Of a stretch of DNA of 50,971 nt, positions 39,179-47,532 are shown piece by piece. The first letter of the stretch is position 1. Every line of letters begins with the position of its first letter. The DNA comes from Candidatus Rokubacteria bacterium 13_1_40CM_69_27 (GTDB taxonomy: Bacteria > Methylomirabilota > Methylomirabilia > Rokubacteriales > CSP1-6): NCBI GenBank assembly GCA_001917535.1, contig MNEF01000068.1, positions 1 to 50,971 of the forward strand, read 5' to 3'. The notes below the pieces were generated by a model. The model worked only from the letters and a program-made list of their open reading frames with translations, was not told the DNA's origin and did not search any database. The position numbers and the translations under genes were made by a program.

Positions 39179-39346
39179 TCAGGCCGTTTCGGGACCGATG
39201 AGCTCCGCCCGGTGCACGGGCAGTCGCCCGTCCCTGCGAGCACGCGCGGGCGCCGGGGACGCGGTCCAGTGGAGGAGCTCTTCGATAACGAGCCAGAGCG
39301 GAAGACCCAGCGCGATTACGTAGGTGAGAGCGGTCTCCAGTGCCAT
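39179..39346 (-). CDS. Small single-span membrane protein, 55 residues
   Basis: On the minus strand an ATG at 39346, nine bases after GGAGG, opens 55 codons ending TGA. Residues 3-25 form one hydrophobic helix (TALTYVIALGLPLWLVIEEL), followed by a short charged tail rich in Arg. Another ATG two codons earlier is in frame but too close to the ribosome site. The gene ends nine bases from the AmrS stop, convergently. No family recognised; it could be a membrane peptide or chance. Confidence 0.5.
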   Translation of the reverse strand: MALETALTYVIALGLPLWLVIEELLHWTASPAPARARRDGRLPVHRAELIGPETA

Positions 39347-39491
39347 CGCCATTGCCCTCCTGACCAGGAAGACGAAGGCACGGGCCGTGCCAGACCGCGG
39401 TCGTACGAAATCCCGGACTTGGCGCGCGGCCGCCGGCCCGGGTTCGGGCAGGTCGCCCGATCCGGCGCCAGGCGAGGGCAGGACGCCGGCT

Positions 39492-40637
39492 TCAGCGCAG
39501 CTCGCGGAAGAACGCGCGGATGTCGGCGGCGAGCGCCTCCGGCTCCTCCAGCGCGGCGAAGTGGCCGCCGGTGGGCATCTTCGTCCAGCGCCGGATGTTG
39601 TAGACGCGCTCGGCGAGGCGCCGCGGCGGGTGGAGGATCTCGCGGGGGAACTCGGCGTAGGCGGTCGGCACCGTGATGGGCTGGGCTTCGGGGATCGGCC
39701 ACGGCCCGTGGAAGCGGTCGTAGTAGGGCCAGAAGGACGAGCCGATGGCGCCGGTCACCCAGTAGAGCATCACGTTGGTGAGCAGCAGGTCCTTGCCGAA
39801 CCGGCGGTCGACGTCGCCGCCGCAATCGCTCCACGACCGGAACTTCTCGACGATCCAGGCGGCGAGCCCGACCGGCGAATCCGTGAGCGCGTAGGCGAGC
39901 GTCTGGGGCTTGGTGCCCTGGATCCACTGGTAGCCGCTCTCCTCGCGCAGCCAGTGCGCGAGCTCCTGCTCGAAGGCGCGGTCCTCGTCGGTCGGCTGCG
40001 GCGGCGGCGTGAACTCCCGGCGCACGGCCAGCAGGTTCACGTGGATGCCGACGAGGCGATCGGGATGGGCGAGGCCCAGACGCGACGTGATGAAGGCGCC
40101 CCAGTCACCGCCCTGGGCGGCGAAGCGCCGGTAGCCGAGCACGTCGGACATCAGCGCGGCGAAGAGATCGGCGATTCCGACGACGCCCAACCGGGGCTGG
40201 TGGGGGCGAAAGGAAAACGTGTAGCCCGGCAGCGAGGGGGCCACCACGGTGAAGGCGTCGGCGGGATCGCCGCCGAAGCGCGCCGGGTCGGTGAGCATCG
40301 GGATGAGCCGCTGGAACTCTACGATCGACCCCGGCCAGCCGTGCGAGAGCACCAGCGGCAACGGCGCCGGACCGACGCCCGGCTCGTGGATGAAATGAAG
40401 ATCGATCCCGCCGAGCGCGACCGTGAACTGTCGCAGGCGGTTGAGCTGGGCTTCGTGGATCCGCCAGTCGTACTTGTCCCGCCAGTAGGCCACCAATTCC
40501 CTGAGATACGCGAGATCGGTCCCGTAGCTCCAGCCGGCGCCGGGGATCTCGTCGGGCCAGCGCGCGCGCCCGAGACGGGCGCGGAGATCGGCCAGCACCT
40601 CGTCGGCGACGCGGATCGTGAAGGGGCGCGGCGTCAT
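39492..40637 (-). CDS. Epoxide hydrolase family protein
   Basis: A 381-residue alpha/beta-hydrolase with the N-terminal EHN lid: FTIRVADEVLADLRARLGRA and WPDEIPGAGWSYGTDLAYLR. The oxyanion motif is LSHGWPGSIVEF, the nucleophile Asp lies in AAQGGDWGAFITSRLG, and the C-terminal His in TGGHFAALEEPEALA. It should open an epoxide ring to a diol, or act on a related ester or lactone. The stop is only four bases from the 3' side of the next gene's start region: it follows the MetE-like gene at 41802 by four bases, so the two form an operon. All catalytic residues present. Confidence 0.92.
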   Translation of the reverse strand: MTPRPFTIRVADEVLADLRARLGRARWPDEIPGAGWSYGTDLAYLRELVAYWRDKYDWRIHEAQLNRLRQFTVALGGIDLHFIHEPGVGPAPLPLVLSHGWPGSIVEFQRLIPMLTDPARFGGDPADAFTVVAPSLPGYTFSFRPHQPRLGVVGIADLFAALMSDVLGYRRFAAQGGDWGAFITSRLGLAHPDRLVGIHVNLLAVRREFTPPPQPTDEDRAFEQELAHWLREESGYQWIQGTKPQTLAYALTDSPVGLAAWIVEKFRSWSDCGGDVDRRFGKDLLLTNVMLYWVTGAIGSSFWPYYDRFHGPWPIPEAQPITVPTAYAEFPREILHPPRRLAERVYNIRRWTKMPTGGHFAALEEPEALAADIRAFFRELR

Positions 40638-40641
40638 CGGC

Positions 40642-41802
40642 TCACCCCGCGAACGACAACCGCGGGTCGGCGGCGGGGATGGGGACTTCGGGCAGCTTCA
40701 GCTCGCGACGCACGAGGTTGGCGCCGAGGTTGATGGCCACGCACTTGTAGAAGGCGATCCGCCGGGCCAGCCCCTCGCGCCCGAAGCCGCAGTCGGTGGA
40801 GAGGATCAGACGCTCCGGTGGAACGTGCTCGAGCGCCTTCCGGATCAGGGTCGCCACCACTTCGGGCGGCTCCACGGCGGTCATGGTGTGGCTCACCACG
40901 CCGATGGCGATCTTCTTGTCGGTCCGGTATTTCCCGAGGAGCGGGAGATCCTTGCCGCCGGTCGACGCGCACTCGAGCGTGATGACGTCGGCGTCGGTCT
41001 GGAGCAGGTAGGGGAGCGCCCGCTCGTACGACGGGCGCTCCCAGTGGAGCGGCTGCTGGTTCGGGTTGCCCCAGCAGGTGTGCAGCCAGACCTCGGTTTC
41101 CACGCCCTTGATCTCGCGGTTGATGGCGTCGGTGAAGAACTGGAGATCCTTGTCGGTGGCGCTGCCGTCGGCGCCGGAGATGTGATGGCGCGGCTCCTCG
41201 ACCTGGAGCACCGGGCAGCCGGCCGTGGCCACCGCGCGCAGCTCGGCGTTGAAGACGTCGGCGAGGTCCAGGATCAGCTCGCGCTCGGAGGCGTAGTGCT
41301 TGTTGACGAGCATCTTGGCCAGCGTCTGGGCGCTGATGGCGCCGAACTTCACCGGGCGGTCGGCGAAGCGCTGGGCGACCTTCCAGAGGGAGGCGTAGTC
41401 GAGCGGGCCGGCGCCGATCTTGTCACCGACGATCGCCGGCTGGTAGGCCTCCATCACCTCGTAGAGGATGTGCCCGGGCCGGAGGGTCGTCCAGCCGCCG
41501 GCGGTCGAGCGATCCTGGTGGCCGGTGAGGCCGCGCAGCCGCTCGATCGGATAGTAGAACCACGACTTGCCCCCGACCGTGAGGTCGAAGCGCGAGTCGC
41601 CGTCGGTGACGATGTCGAGCCCCGCGCGCTCCTGCTCGCGGATGAGACAGGTGACGGCGTCGAGGTACTGCTCGCGGAAGATGGAGTCGCCCAGCGCGTC
41701 CTTGAAGGCGCGCCCCCGCAGCACTTCGGTGAACCACTGGGGCCGCGGGTAGGAGCCGGTGATCGTCGTGGGCAGGATCTTGTCGCGCGTCGCCTGGAAC
41801 AT
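40642..41802 (-). CDS. Cobalamin-independent methionine synthase-like protein (MetE C-terminal-type)
   Basis: A 386-residue TIM-barrel protein related to the C-terminal half of MetE. Start: MFQATRDKILPTTITGSYPR. Zinc-site candidates are His and Cys in VWLHTCWGN and Cys in LSTDCGFGREGLA, with VLQVEEPRHH and TLECAST in between. The N-terminal MetE domain is absent, as in archaeal-type and core-MetE enzymes, which may use a corrinoid protein as methyl donor. The open frame reaches upstream to 41913, but that segment is untypical, so I use ATG 41802. It is co-oriented with the epoxide hydrolase. Substrate could differ from homocysteine. Confidence 0.88.
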   Translation of the reverse strand: MFQATRDKILPTTITGSYPRPQWFTEVLRGRAFKDALGDSIFREQYLDAVTCLIREQERAGLDIVTDGDSRFDLTVGGKSWFYYPIERLRGLTGHQDRSTAGGWTTLRPGHILYEVMEAYQPAIVGDKIGAGPLDYASLWKVAQRFADRPVKFGAISAQTLAKMLVNKHYASERELILDLADVFNAELRAVATAGCPVLQVEEPRHHISGADGSATDKDLQFFTDAINREIKGVETEVWLHTCWGNPNQQPLHWERPSYERALPYLLQTDADVITLECASTGGKDLPLLGKYRTDKKIAIGVVSHTMTAVEPPEVVATLIRKALEHVPPERLILSTDCGFGREGLARRIAFYKCVAINLGANLVRRELKLPEVPIPAADPRLSFAG

Positions 41803-41900
41803 CGCGGCTAAGCTACCACAACCTTGACAGGCCGGAAGGTCCGGCTTAGAGTCCGGCCACATCCCTCCGCCTGGCAACGACGCACGAGAGGAGATCGCCC

Positions 41901-42518
41901 GTGGCCAAAACATCGTGGCGCATCAGCGGCGACTACTTCGAGACCTGCAGCTGCGACTTCCTGTGCCCGTGTATGCCTTCCAATCTCGCGGCGCGCCCCA
42001 CCCAAGGCCATTGCAACTTCGCCTTCGTCTTTCACGTCGACCAGGGGCACTACGGTGACATCGCGCTGGACGGGCTGAACTTCGCCGTCGTCGGCCACGC
42101 GCCCGGCGTGATGGCGCAGGGCAACTGGTCGGTCGGCGTCATCGCCGATGCGCGGGCGAGCGCGGACCAGCAGCAGGCCATCACCGCCATCGTGAGCGGC
42201 CAGGCCGGTGGTCCCATGGCCGCCGTCGCCCCGCTCCTGGGGAAGTTTCTCGGGGTGGAGAGCAAGCCCATCCGCTACTCGAAGGACGGCCTGAAGCGGT
42301 CGGTCTCGATCCCCGAGATGCTCGATCAGGCGGTCGAGGGAGTGCCCGGGGCCAAGGCCGACGAGCCGCTCTACATCGACAACACCATCCATCCCGCCAA
42401 CTCCCGCTTGGCCCTGGCCAAAGCGGTGCGGAGCCACGTCCACGCCTTCGGCATCACCTGGGACACCACGAGCGGGCGGAACAATGGTCACTTCGCTCCG
42501 TTCGCGTGGCAGGCCTAG
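41901..42518 (+). CDS. DUF1326 domain-containing protein
   Basis: A 205-residue protein beginning MAKTSWRISGDYFETCSCDF, the defining start of DUF1326, with the cysteine cluster CSCDFLCPC near residues 16-24. Later features: VDQGHYGDIALDGLNFAVVG and VIADARASADQQQAITAIVS. The clustered cysteines suggest a metal site; function is unknown. It starts with GTG behind GAGGAGA. The gene lies nine bases upstream of the LivK-like binding protein, so co-transcription is likely. Confidence 0.9.
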   Translation: MAKTSWRISGDYFETCSCDFLCPCMPSNLAARPTQGHCNFAFVFHVDQGHYGDIALDGLNFAVVGHAPGVMAQGNWSVGVIADARASADQQQAITAIVSGQAGGPMAAVAPLLGKFLGVESKPIRYSKDGLKRSVSIPEMLDQAVEGVPGAKADEPLYIDNTIHPANSRLALAKAVRSHVHAFGITWDTTSGRNNGHFAPFAWQA

Positions 42519-42527
42519 GAGACGACC

Positions 42528-43736
42528 ATGACGCTCCCCACCCGAAGCCTTGCGGTCCTGCTTCTGGGGGTCGTGCTGGGCGTGGGCCTCATCGCCTCCG
42601 GCGCCGCCGCCCCCTCGGGCCCGCCGGTGAGGATCGGCGGCACGCTGGCGCTGACGGGACCGCTGGCCGCCACGGCCTTGGTCCACAAGATCGTGGGCGA
42701 GATCTACGTCGACAACCTCAATCGGAAGAAGGGGCTGCTGGGGCGGCCGGTGGAGTGGATCGTGCTCGACGACCAGTCCAAGCCCGATCTGGCCCGCACG
42801 CTCTACGAGAAGCTCGTCACCGTGGACAAGGTCGATCTCCTCATCGGCCCCTACGCCACCGGGGCCATCCTCTCGGCCATGGCGGTTGCCCAGCGCTACC
42901 AGAAGATGCTGATCCACCACACGTTCGGCATCCCCCACCTGGCCAAGTACGAGATGCACTTCCCCACCTGGGCCATCGGGCCCGAGCCGGGCCGGACGTT
43001 CCCGGGCCTGCTCCTCGACGCGCTGGCCGCCTCGCCGAAGCCGCCCCAGACGATCGCCATCGTCACCAGCAAGTTCCCCTCGGTGCACTTCATGTCGGTC
43101 GGAGCGCGCGAGGTGGCGGCCAAGCGCGGGCTCAAGGAGGTGCTCTACCTCGAGTTCGAGTTCGGCACGCGCGATTTCGGGCCCATCGCCGCGCGCGTCA
43201 AGGACGCCAACCCGGACTTCCTCTGGATGGGCGCCATCGGGCTTGAGGGCAACCAGCTCCTGGAGGCGCTCCGGAAGCTCGACTACCGGCCGTCCCTGCA
43301 CTTCTATCTCTATCCGGCGCCGGGCCCGATGGCGGTGTCACCGGACGCCCAGCACGCGCTCTCCACCACCATTTTCGAGGAGCACCCGCCGTTCACCAAC
43401 CACCCGGTCGCGGCCGAGTTCGCCAAACAGTTCCGCGAGCGCGCGGCCAAGGCCGGCCTGCCCTATCAGGCGGTCGACATCCAGGCGGCGGCCTCGTACA
43501 CGGCCTGGCAGCTCCTGGAGGCCGCGGTGACGGCGACCAAGAGCCTGGACGACCGGGCGCTGGCGCAGTGGCTCCGGGCCAACCGCGTGGACACGATCAT
43601 CGGCAAGCTCCGGTTCGATGGCCCCAACAACTACGGCGACGACCTCAGCAAGGTGAAGCAGGTCCAGGACGGCAAGTGGGTCGTCGTGTGGCCGAAGGAG
43701 TACGCGGCGCCGGGGGCCAAATTCCTCGTTCCCTGA
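42528..43736 (+). CDS. Branched-chain amino acid-type ABC transporter substrate-binding protein (LivK-like)
   Basis: A 402-residue periplasmic binding protein. Signal peptide: LAVLLLGVVLGVGLIASGAA. Mature start: VRIGGTLALTGPLAATALVH, then LNRKKGLLGRPVEWIVLDDQ, VDLLIGPYATGAILSAMAV, and the second-lobe AIVTSKFPSVHFMSVGAREV. This is the type I fold of LivJ/LivK and amide-binding AmiC. Complete length. No liv permease or ATPase gene is nearby, so the partners lie elsewhere. It follows the DUF1326 gene by nine bases. Confidence 0.92.
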   Translation: MTLPTRSLAVLLLGVVLGVGLIASGAAAPSGPPVRIGGTLALTGPLAATALVHKIVGEIYVDNLNRKKGLLGRPVEWIVLDDQSKPDLARTLYEKLVTVDKVDLLIGPYATGAILSAMAVAQRYQKMLIHHTFGIPHLAKYEMHFPTWAIGPEPGRTFPGLLLDALAASPKPPQTIAIVTSKFPSVHFMSVGAREVAAKRGLKEVLYLEFEFGTRDFGPIAARVKDANPDFLWMGAIGLEGNQLLEALRKLDYRPSLHFYLYPAPGPMAVSPDAQHALSTTIFEEHPPFTNHPVAAEFAKQFRERAAKAGLPYQAVDIQAAASYTAWQLLEAAVTATKSLDDRALAQWLRANRVDTIIGKLRFDGPNNYGDDLSKVKQVQDGKWVVVWPKEYAAPGAKFLVP

Positions 43737-43849
43737 GCTGACGCGACTCAGCGGCGATCCGGCGGCGACTCCGCGCAATACGCGCGTTTTCTCGGCGGCG
43801 CCCTCGGCGGTGATTTCGGGGCCTGCGCGGCCAGGTGTACATTCGACGC

Positions 43850-44509
43850 ATGGCCCCGGCGGTGACGCTCCTGGTCGCGACCCTGGTGCTCGGCCTTGCC
43901 CCGACCGGCGTCACCGCGTTGACGCTGGACGAGGCGATCCGGGGGCTCGAGGGCGCCTACGGGCGCATGACCGACCTCCGGGCCGAGTTCTCGCAGACGG
44001 CGTTCAACAAGAGCCTGAACTCGACGATCCCCGCCCAGGGAGCCGTCTACCTGAAGAAGGGCGGCAAGCTCCGCTGGGAGTACAGCGAGCCCACCAAGCA
44101 GGAGATCGTGTCCGACGGCAAGACGCTCTGGGTCTACACGCCCGCGCTGAACCAGGTGAACATGGGGCCTGCGCCCGAGGCCCTGGCGGGCCCCGCCGGC
44201 TCGTTTCTGGCCGGGCTCGGCCAGCTGCGCGAGCACTTCGACGTCCGCTTCCTGAACCCGGCCCAGCCGACGGACGCCGAGGGCAACGTCGTGCTCGACC
44301 TCACGCCCAAGCAGCCGCTGCCCACTCTCAGCCGGCTCATCCTGGCCGTGGAGTCCCGCACCTGGGAGCTGCGCAAGGCCGTCGTCTACGACCAGTTCGA
44401 GAGCACGGTGACGATGCGCTTCACGAAGATCGCCATCAACAGCGGCCTCAGCGACCGCCTGTTCACCTTCGTGCCGCCGCCCGGCGCGGCCACGGTCCCC
44501 TTGCGGTAG
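43850..44509 (+). CDS. lolA: Outer-membrane lipoprotein carrier protein LolA
   Basis: A 219-residue periplasmic chaperone that carries lipoproteins from the LolCDE complex to the outer membrane. Signal peptide to about residue 24 (TLLVATLVLGLAPTGVTA). Core motifs: GRMTDLRAEFSQTAFNKSLN, GAVYLKKGGKLRWEYSEPTK, EIVSDGKTLWVYTPALNQV. The region SRTWELRKAVVYDQFESTV is the family's second half. ATG 43850 is used; an in-frame GTG at 43835 exists. It opens the housekeeping block and precedes yajQ by 10 bases. Its presence indicates a diderm cell. Confidence 0.9.
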   Translation: MAPAVTLLVATLVLGLAPTGVTALTLDEAIRGLEGAYGRMTDLRAEFSQTAFNKSLNSTIPAQGAVYLKKGGKLRWEYSEPTKQEIVSDGKTLWVYTPALNQVNMGPAPEALAGPAGSFLAGLGQLREHFDVRFLNPAQPTDAEGNVVLDLTPKQPLPTLSRLILAVESRTWELRKAVVYDQFESTVTMRFTKIAINSGLSDRLFTFVPPPGAATVPLR

Positions 44510-44519
44510 ACTGGGAGCC

Positions 44520-45017
44520 ATGGCCGCGGAAAACTCCTTCGACATCGTCTGCAAGATCGACATGCAAGAGGTGCGGAACGCGCTCGACCAGGCGCGGCGC
44601 GAGATCGAGACGCGCTACGACCTCAAGGGCACGAAGAACGAGGTCCTGCTGGACAAGACCGACATCGTCGTCAGCGCGGCCGACGACATGAAGCTCAAGG
44701 CCGTGGTCGATATCCTCCAATCTCGGCTCCACAAGCGGGGGGTGCCGCTCAAGGCGCTCACCTACGGCAAGGTGGAGGAGGCCGCCGGCGGCCTCCAGCG
44801 CCAGCGCATCGGGCTCCAGCAGGGGATCCCCATCGAGAAGGCGCGGGAGATCGTCCGCCGCATCAAGGACACCAAGCTCAGGGTCCAGGCGTCGATCCAG
44901 GAGGACCAGGTCCGCGTCTCCGGCAAGAACCGCGACGACTTACAGACGATCATCGCCATGTTCAAGGAGCAGGACCTCGGCATCGCGCTCCAGTTCACGA
45001 ACTACCGCAGCGTCTAA
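44520..45017 (+). CDS. yajQ: YajQ-family c-di-GMP-binding protein
   Basis: A 165-residue protein with two ferredoxin-like halves: NSFDIVCKIDMQEVRNALDQ at the start, ETRYDLKGTKNEVLLDK, SRLHKRGVPLKAL, and the C-terminal VRVSGKNRDDLQTIIAMFKE. YajQ proteins bind c-di-GMP and in Xanthomonas partner a LysR regulator; some bind nucleic acid. Full-length and well conserved. Its presence in the same window as a c-di-GMP riboswitch suggests the messenger is used in this organism. The gene lies between lolA and rimO with short gaps, likely one transcript. Confidence 0.95.
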   Translation: MAAENSFDIVCKIDMQEVRNALDQARREIETRYDLKGTKNEVLLDKTDIVVSAADDMKLKAVVDILQSRLHKRGVPLKALTYGKVEEAAGGLQRQRIGLQQGIPIEKAREIVRRIKDTKLRVQASIQEDQVRVSGKNRDDLQTIIAMFKEQDLGIALQFTNYRSV

Positions 45018-45053
45018 CGTCCGCCGGCCGCCTGGTATACTGATGCGCCCGAC

Positions 45054-46367
45054 ATGAAGGTCCACCTCACCACCCTCGGCTGTCCCAAGAACCAGGTGGA
45101 TTCCGAGCTGATGCTCGGGATGCTCACCGCGGCCGGCTTTCCGCTGGTCGATCGGCCGGAGGACGCCGAGTGCCTCATCGTCAACACCTGCGCCTTCATC
45201 GACCGTGCCCGCGAGGAATCGGTGCAGACGATCCTGGAGCTGGCCCAGCTCAAGGAGCGGGGACGCTGCCGCTCCCTCATCGTCACCGGCTGCCTCACCC
45301 AGCGCTACGGCAACGAGGTCATGAAGGAGATGCCGGAGGTCGACGCCATCCTGGGGACCTCGGGCCTCGAGAGGATCGTCGACCTCGTCGGCCAGGCCGC
45401 CAATCGCCTGGACTGGGCGACCTCGGCGCCGCCCGGGTACCTCTACGACGCGGCGACGCCGCGCCTGATGAGCGCGCGCGTCCCTTACGCGTACGTGAAG
45501 ATCGCGGAAGGCTGCGACATGGGCTGCACCTTCTGCGCCATCCCCCAGTTCCGCGGCCGGCACCGTAGCCGGCCGCTCCGCGACATCGTCGCCGAGGTGG
45601 AAGGACTGGCCGGGCGCGGGATCCAGGAAGCCATCCTGGTGTCGCAGGACACGCTCGCCTACGGCCGCGACCTGCCCGGCAACGGCGACATCGGCGATCT
45701 GCTGCTGGCGCTCGGCGACACGCGCATGCCGTGGATTCGGCCCATGTACCTCCATCCCGCCCACGTCAGCGACCGGCTGCTGGCGAAGTGGCGACGCGCC
45801 CGCATCGTCCCGTACCTCGACCTGCCCGTGCAGCACGGCGACGACGGAATTCTGAAGTCCATGCGCCGCGCGGTGACGGCCCGGCGGATGAAGGACGTCG
45901 TGGCGGCGTTCCGCGACGCGGTTCCGGGTCTGACCGTGCGTACCACGGTCCTGGTCGGCTTCCCTGGCGAGACCGAGGCCGCGCTGCAGAACCTGCTGGA
46001 GTTCATCGAGGACGTCGCCTTCGACCGGCTCGGCGTCTTCACCTACTCGCCGGAGGAGGGCACGCCCTCGCCGGACTTCTCCGACCCGGTCCCGGCCGAG
46101 GTCGCCGCCGAGCGCGCCGGCATCGTGCAGGAGGCGCAGGACCGGATCGGCTGGGAGCGCGCCCGGGCCCTCCTGGACACCGTGCAAGAGGTGCTCGTCG
46201 ATGGGCCCAGCGCGGACCCCGCCTTCGAGTGGGAGGGGCGCACCGCGGGCCAAGCGCCCGAGATCGACGGCCTCGTGTATCTCCGCGGCCGTTTCGAGCC
46301 CGGGCGCTTCGCCCGCGTGCGGATCGTCGAGGTCGAGGGCTACGAGCTGATCGGCGAGCGGGCCTAG
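45054..46367 (+). CDS. rimO: Ribosomal protein S12 methylthiotransferase RimO
   Basis: A 437-residue radical SAM methylthiotransferase that adds a methylthio group to Asp of ribosomal protein S12. N-terminal UPF0004 domain with cysteines in TLGCPKNQVDSELMLG, IVNTCAFID and VTGCLTQRYGNEV. Radical SAM motif KIAEGCDMGCTFCAIPQFRG. The SAM-domain DLPVQHGDDGILKSMRR is typical of RimO (MiaB has different wording there). TRAM domain at the C-terminus (EVLVDGPSADPAFEWEGRTA, then GQAPEIDGLVYL). Both iron-sulfur clusters are complete. A strong hairpin follows seven bases after the stop. Confidence 0.96.
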   Translation: MKVHLTTLGCPKNQVDSELMLGMLTAAGFPLVDRPEDAECLIVNTCAFIDRAREESVQTILELAQLKERGRCRSLIVTGCLTQRYGNEVMKEMPEVDAILGTSGLERIVDLVGQAANRLDWATSAPPGYLYDAATPRLMSARVPYAYVKIAEGCDMGCTFCAIPQFRGRHRSRPLRDIVAEVEGLAGRGIQEAILVSQDTLAYGRDLPGNGDIGDLLLALGDTRMPWIRPMYLHPAHVSDRLLAKWRRARIVPYLDLPVQHGDDGILKSMRRAVTARRMKDVVAAFRDAVPGLTVRTTVLVGFPGETEAALQNLLEFIEDVAFDRLGVFTYSPEEGTPSPDFSDPVPAEVAAERAGIVQEAQDRIGWERARALLDTVQEVLVDGPSADPAFEWEGRTAGQAPEIDGLVYLRGRFEPGRFARVRIVEVEGYELIGERA

Positions 46368-46373
46368 TTCAAT

Positions 46374-46400
46374 CGGAGGGGGCCTCGACGGCCCCCTCCG
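46374..46400 (+). terminator. Hairpin after rimO
   Basis: GGAGGGGGCC and GGCCCCCTCC pair over 10 bases around TCGAC; the outer C-G pair extends the stem to 46374-46400. No T-run follows. It most likely ends or stabilises the rimO transcript; it could also serve the minus-strand fragment on the other side. Confidence 0.6.
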
Positions 46401-46429
46401 AGGCCTCCCCCAGGAAGAGATTGCGCCGG

Positions 46430-46943
46430 CTCCGCCGGCGCTCGAAACGGCGGGTGCCTGAGCGGTGACCCGGTGTCCTACCCCCAGAAGGCCGCTTTGC
46501 CACGTGTGGTTGCAACCGAACATGATGGACCGCGTGCAGTCGAAGCCGGTGCCGAGGTTCAGCGTGAAGCTGTCCGGCGTGAACTGGTCCCCGACGGCAG
46601 TGTAGCTGCCGAGCTTGCCGGGCGGGCTGGTGCTTTCGCGCGGGCGCACGTCCTCCAGGCCGGTCGTGAAAGAGAAGTCGTCCGTCAAATTGACTCGCGC
46701 GCCGGGCACGAACTCCGCGCGACCCGAGGTCTGCGCGTCCCCCCAGACGAAGATGAGAAAGTCGCGGTCTCTGGTGAGCGTGATCGGGCCGTGCCCGGTG
46801 AAGCTGAGGTTGCGGTTGACGTCGCCGCGGAAGATCGTCTTGATGGACCAGTCGAAGAGATAGGAAGCCTCCATCGGGTCGGCGACGACCGCCGAGGGAC
46901 TGAACGCCTGCAAGGCCCGCACGGGTGGTTTGCGTGCGCTCAA
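46430..46943 (-). pseudogene. Unrecognised coding fragment, probably a gene remnant
   Basis: The minus strand encodes SYLFDWSIKTIFRGDVNRNL, then SFTGHGPITLTRDRDFLIFV and WGDAQTSGRAEFVPGARVNL, then GDQFTPDSFTLNLGTGFDCT, with strongly protein-like composition and alternating polar/apolar strands. It has two close cysteines. Starts are possible at TTG 46943 or ATG 46874. After about 46470 the frame loses protein character and reads through the rimO terminator into antisense sequence, so no natural stop is found. I recognise no family. Likely a truncated extracellular beta-rich protein. Confidence 0.5.
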
Positions 46944-47031
46944 GCGCCCGCCATACCGTGCCTACGATCGGACCGGCCTGAACCGCCCTCCCCAGCGGCT
47001 GCAGCCGCAATCGCTCGTGTACAGTAGGCGC

Positions 47032-47532
47032 ATGCCCGAGGCCGTCGTGCCCGCGTCTGTCCGGCGACCGTTGACCGTTCCCGGCCGCATCGCGCTCTTC
47101 ATCGCCACGGCCGGAGGCGCCGGCTACGCGCCGATCGCGCCGGGCACCGTCGGCAGCGCGCTCGCCGCGCTCCTCCTCTGGCTGATTCCCTTCTCGCGCG
47201 AGGGGCTTCTGCTCTTCCTCCTGGCCGTCACGGTCGTCGGGACGTGGGCCGCGCACCGGGCCGAGCAGCTTCTGGGTGCCCGGGACCCGGGCGCGATCGT
47301 CATCGACGAGGTGGCGGGGATGACGCTCTCGGTCCTGGCCTTTCCGCTGACGCCGCCCGTGCTGGCCGTGGGCTTCCTGCTCTTCCGCCTCTTCGACATC
47401 CTCAAGCCCTTCCCCGCGCGCGCCAGCCAGAAGCTCCACGGCGGCGCCGGCGTGATGGTCGACGACCTGATCGCCGGGCTCTATGCGCTCGGCGCGCTGT
47501 CCCTTCTTCGAACGGTGACGCGGTGGCCGTGA
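47032..47532 (+). CDS. pgpA: Phosphatidylglycerophosphatase A
   Basis: A 166-residue inner-membrane phosphatase that makes phosphatidylglycerol from its phosphate. Signature residues: YAPIAPGTVGSALAALLLWL, VIDEVAGMTLSVLAFPLTPP, FRLFDILKPFPARASQKLHG and GVMVDDLIAGLYALGALSLL. These acidic residues form the metal-dependent active site. The ATG at 47032 removes an untypical leader. It overlaps the start of cinA by about ten bases, a common pgpA-cinA arrangement. Confidence 0.93.
   Translation: MPEAVVPASVRRPLTVPGRIALFIATAGGAGYAPIAPGTVGSALAALLLWLIPFSREGLLLFLLAVTVVGTWAAHRAEQLLGARDPGAIVIDEVAGMTLSVLAFPLTPPVLAVGFLLFRLFDILKPFPARASQKLHGGAGVMVDDLIAGLYALGALSLLRTVTRWP

Noticed and set aside
41803-41900. 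A cobalamin or SAM riboswitch before the MetE-like gene
   Set aside because: The gap is under 100 bases and lacks the conserved boxes of those classes.
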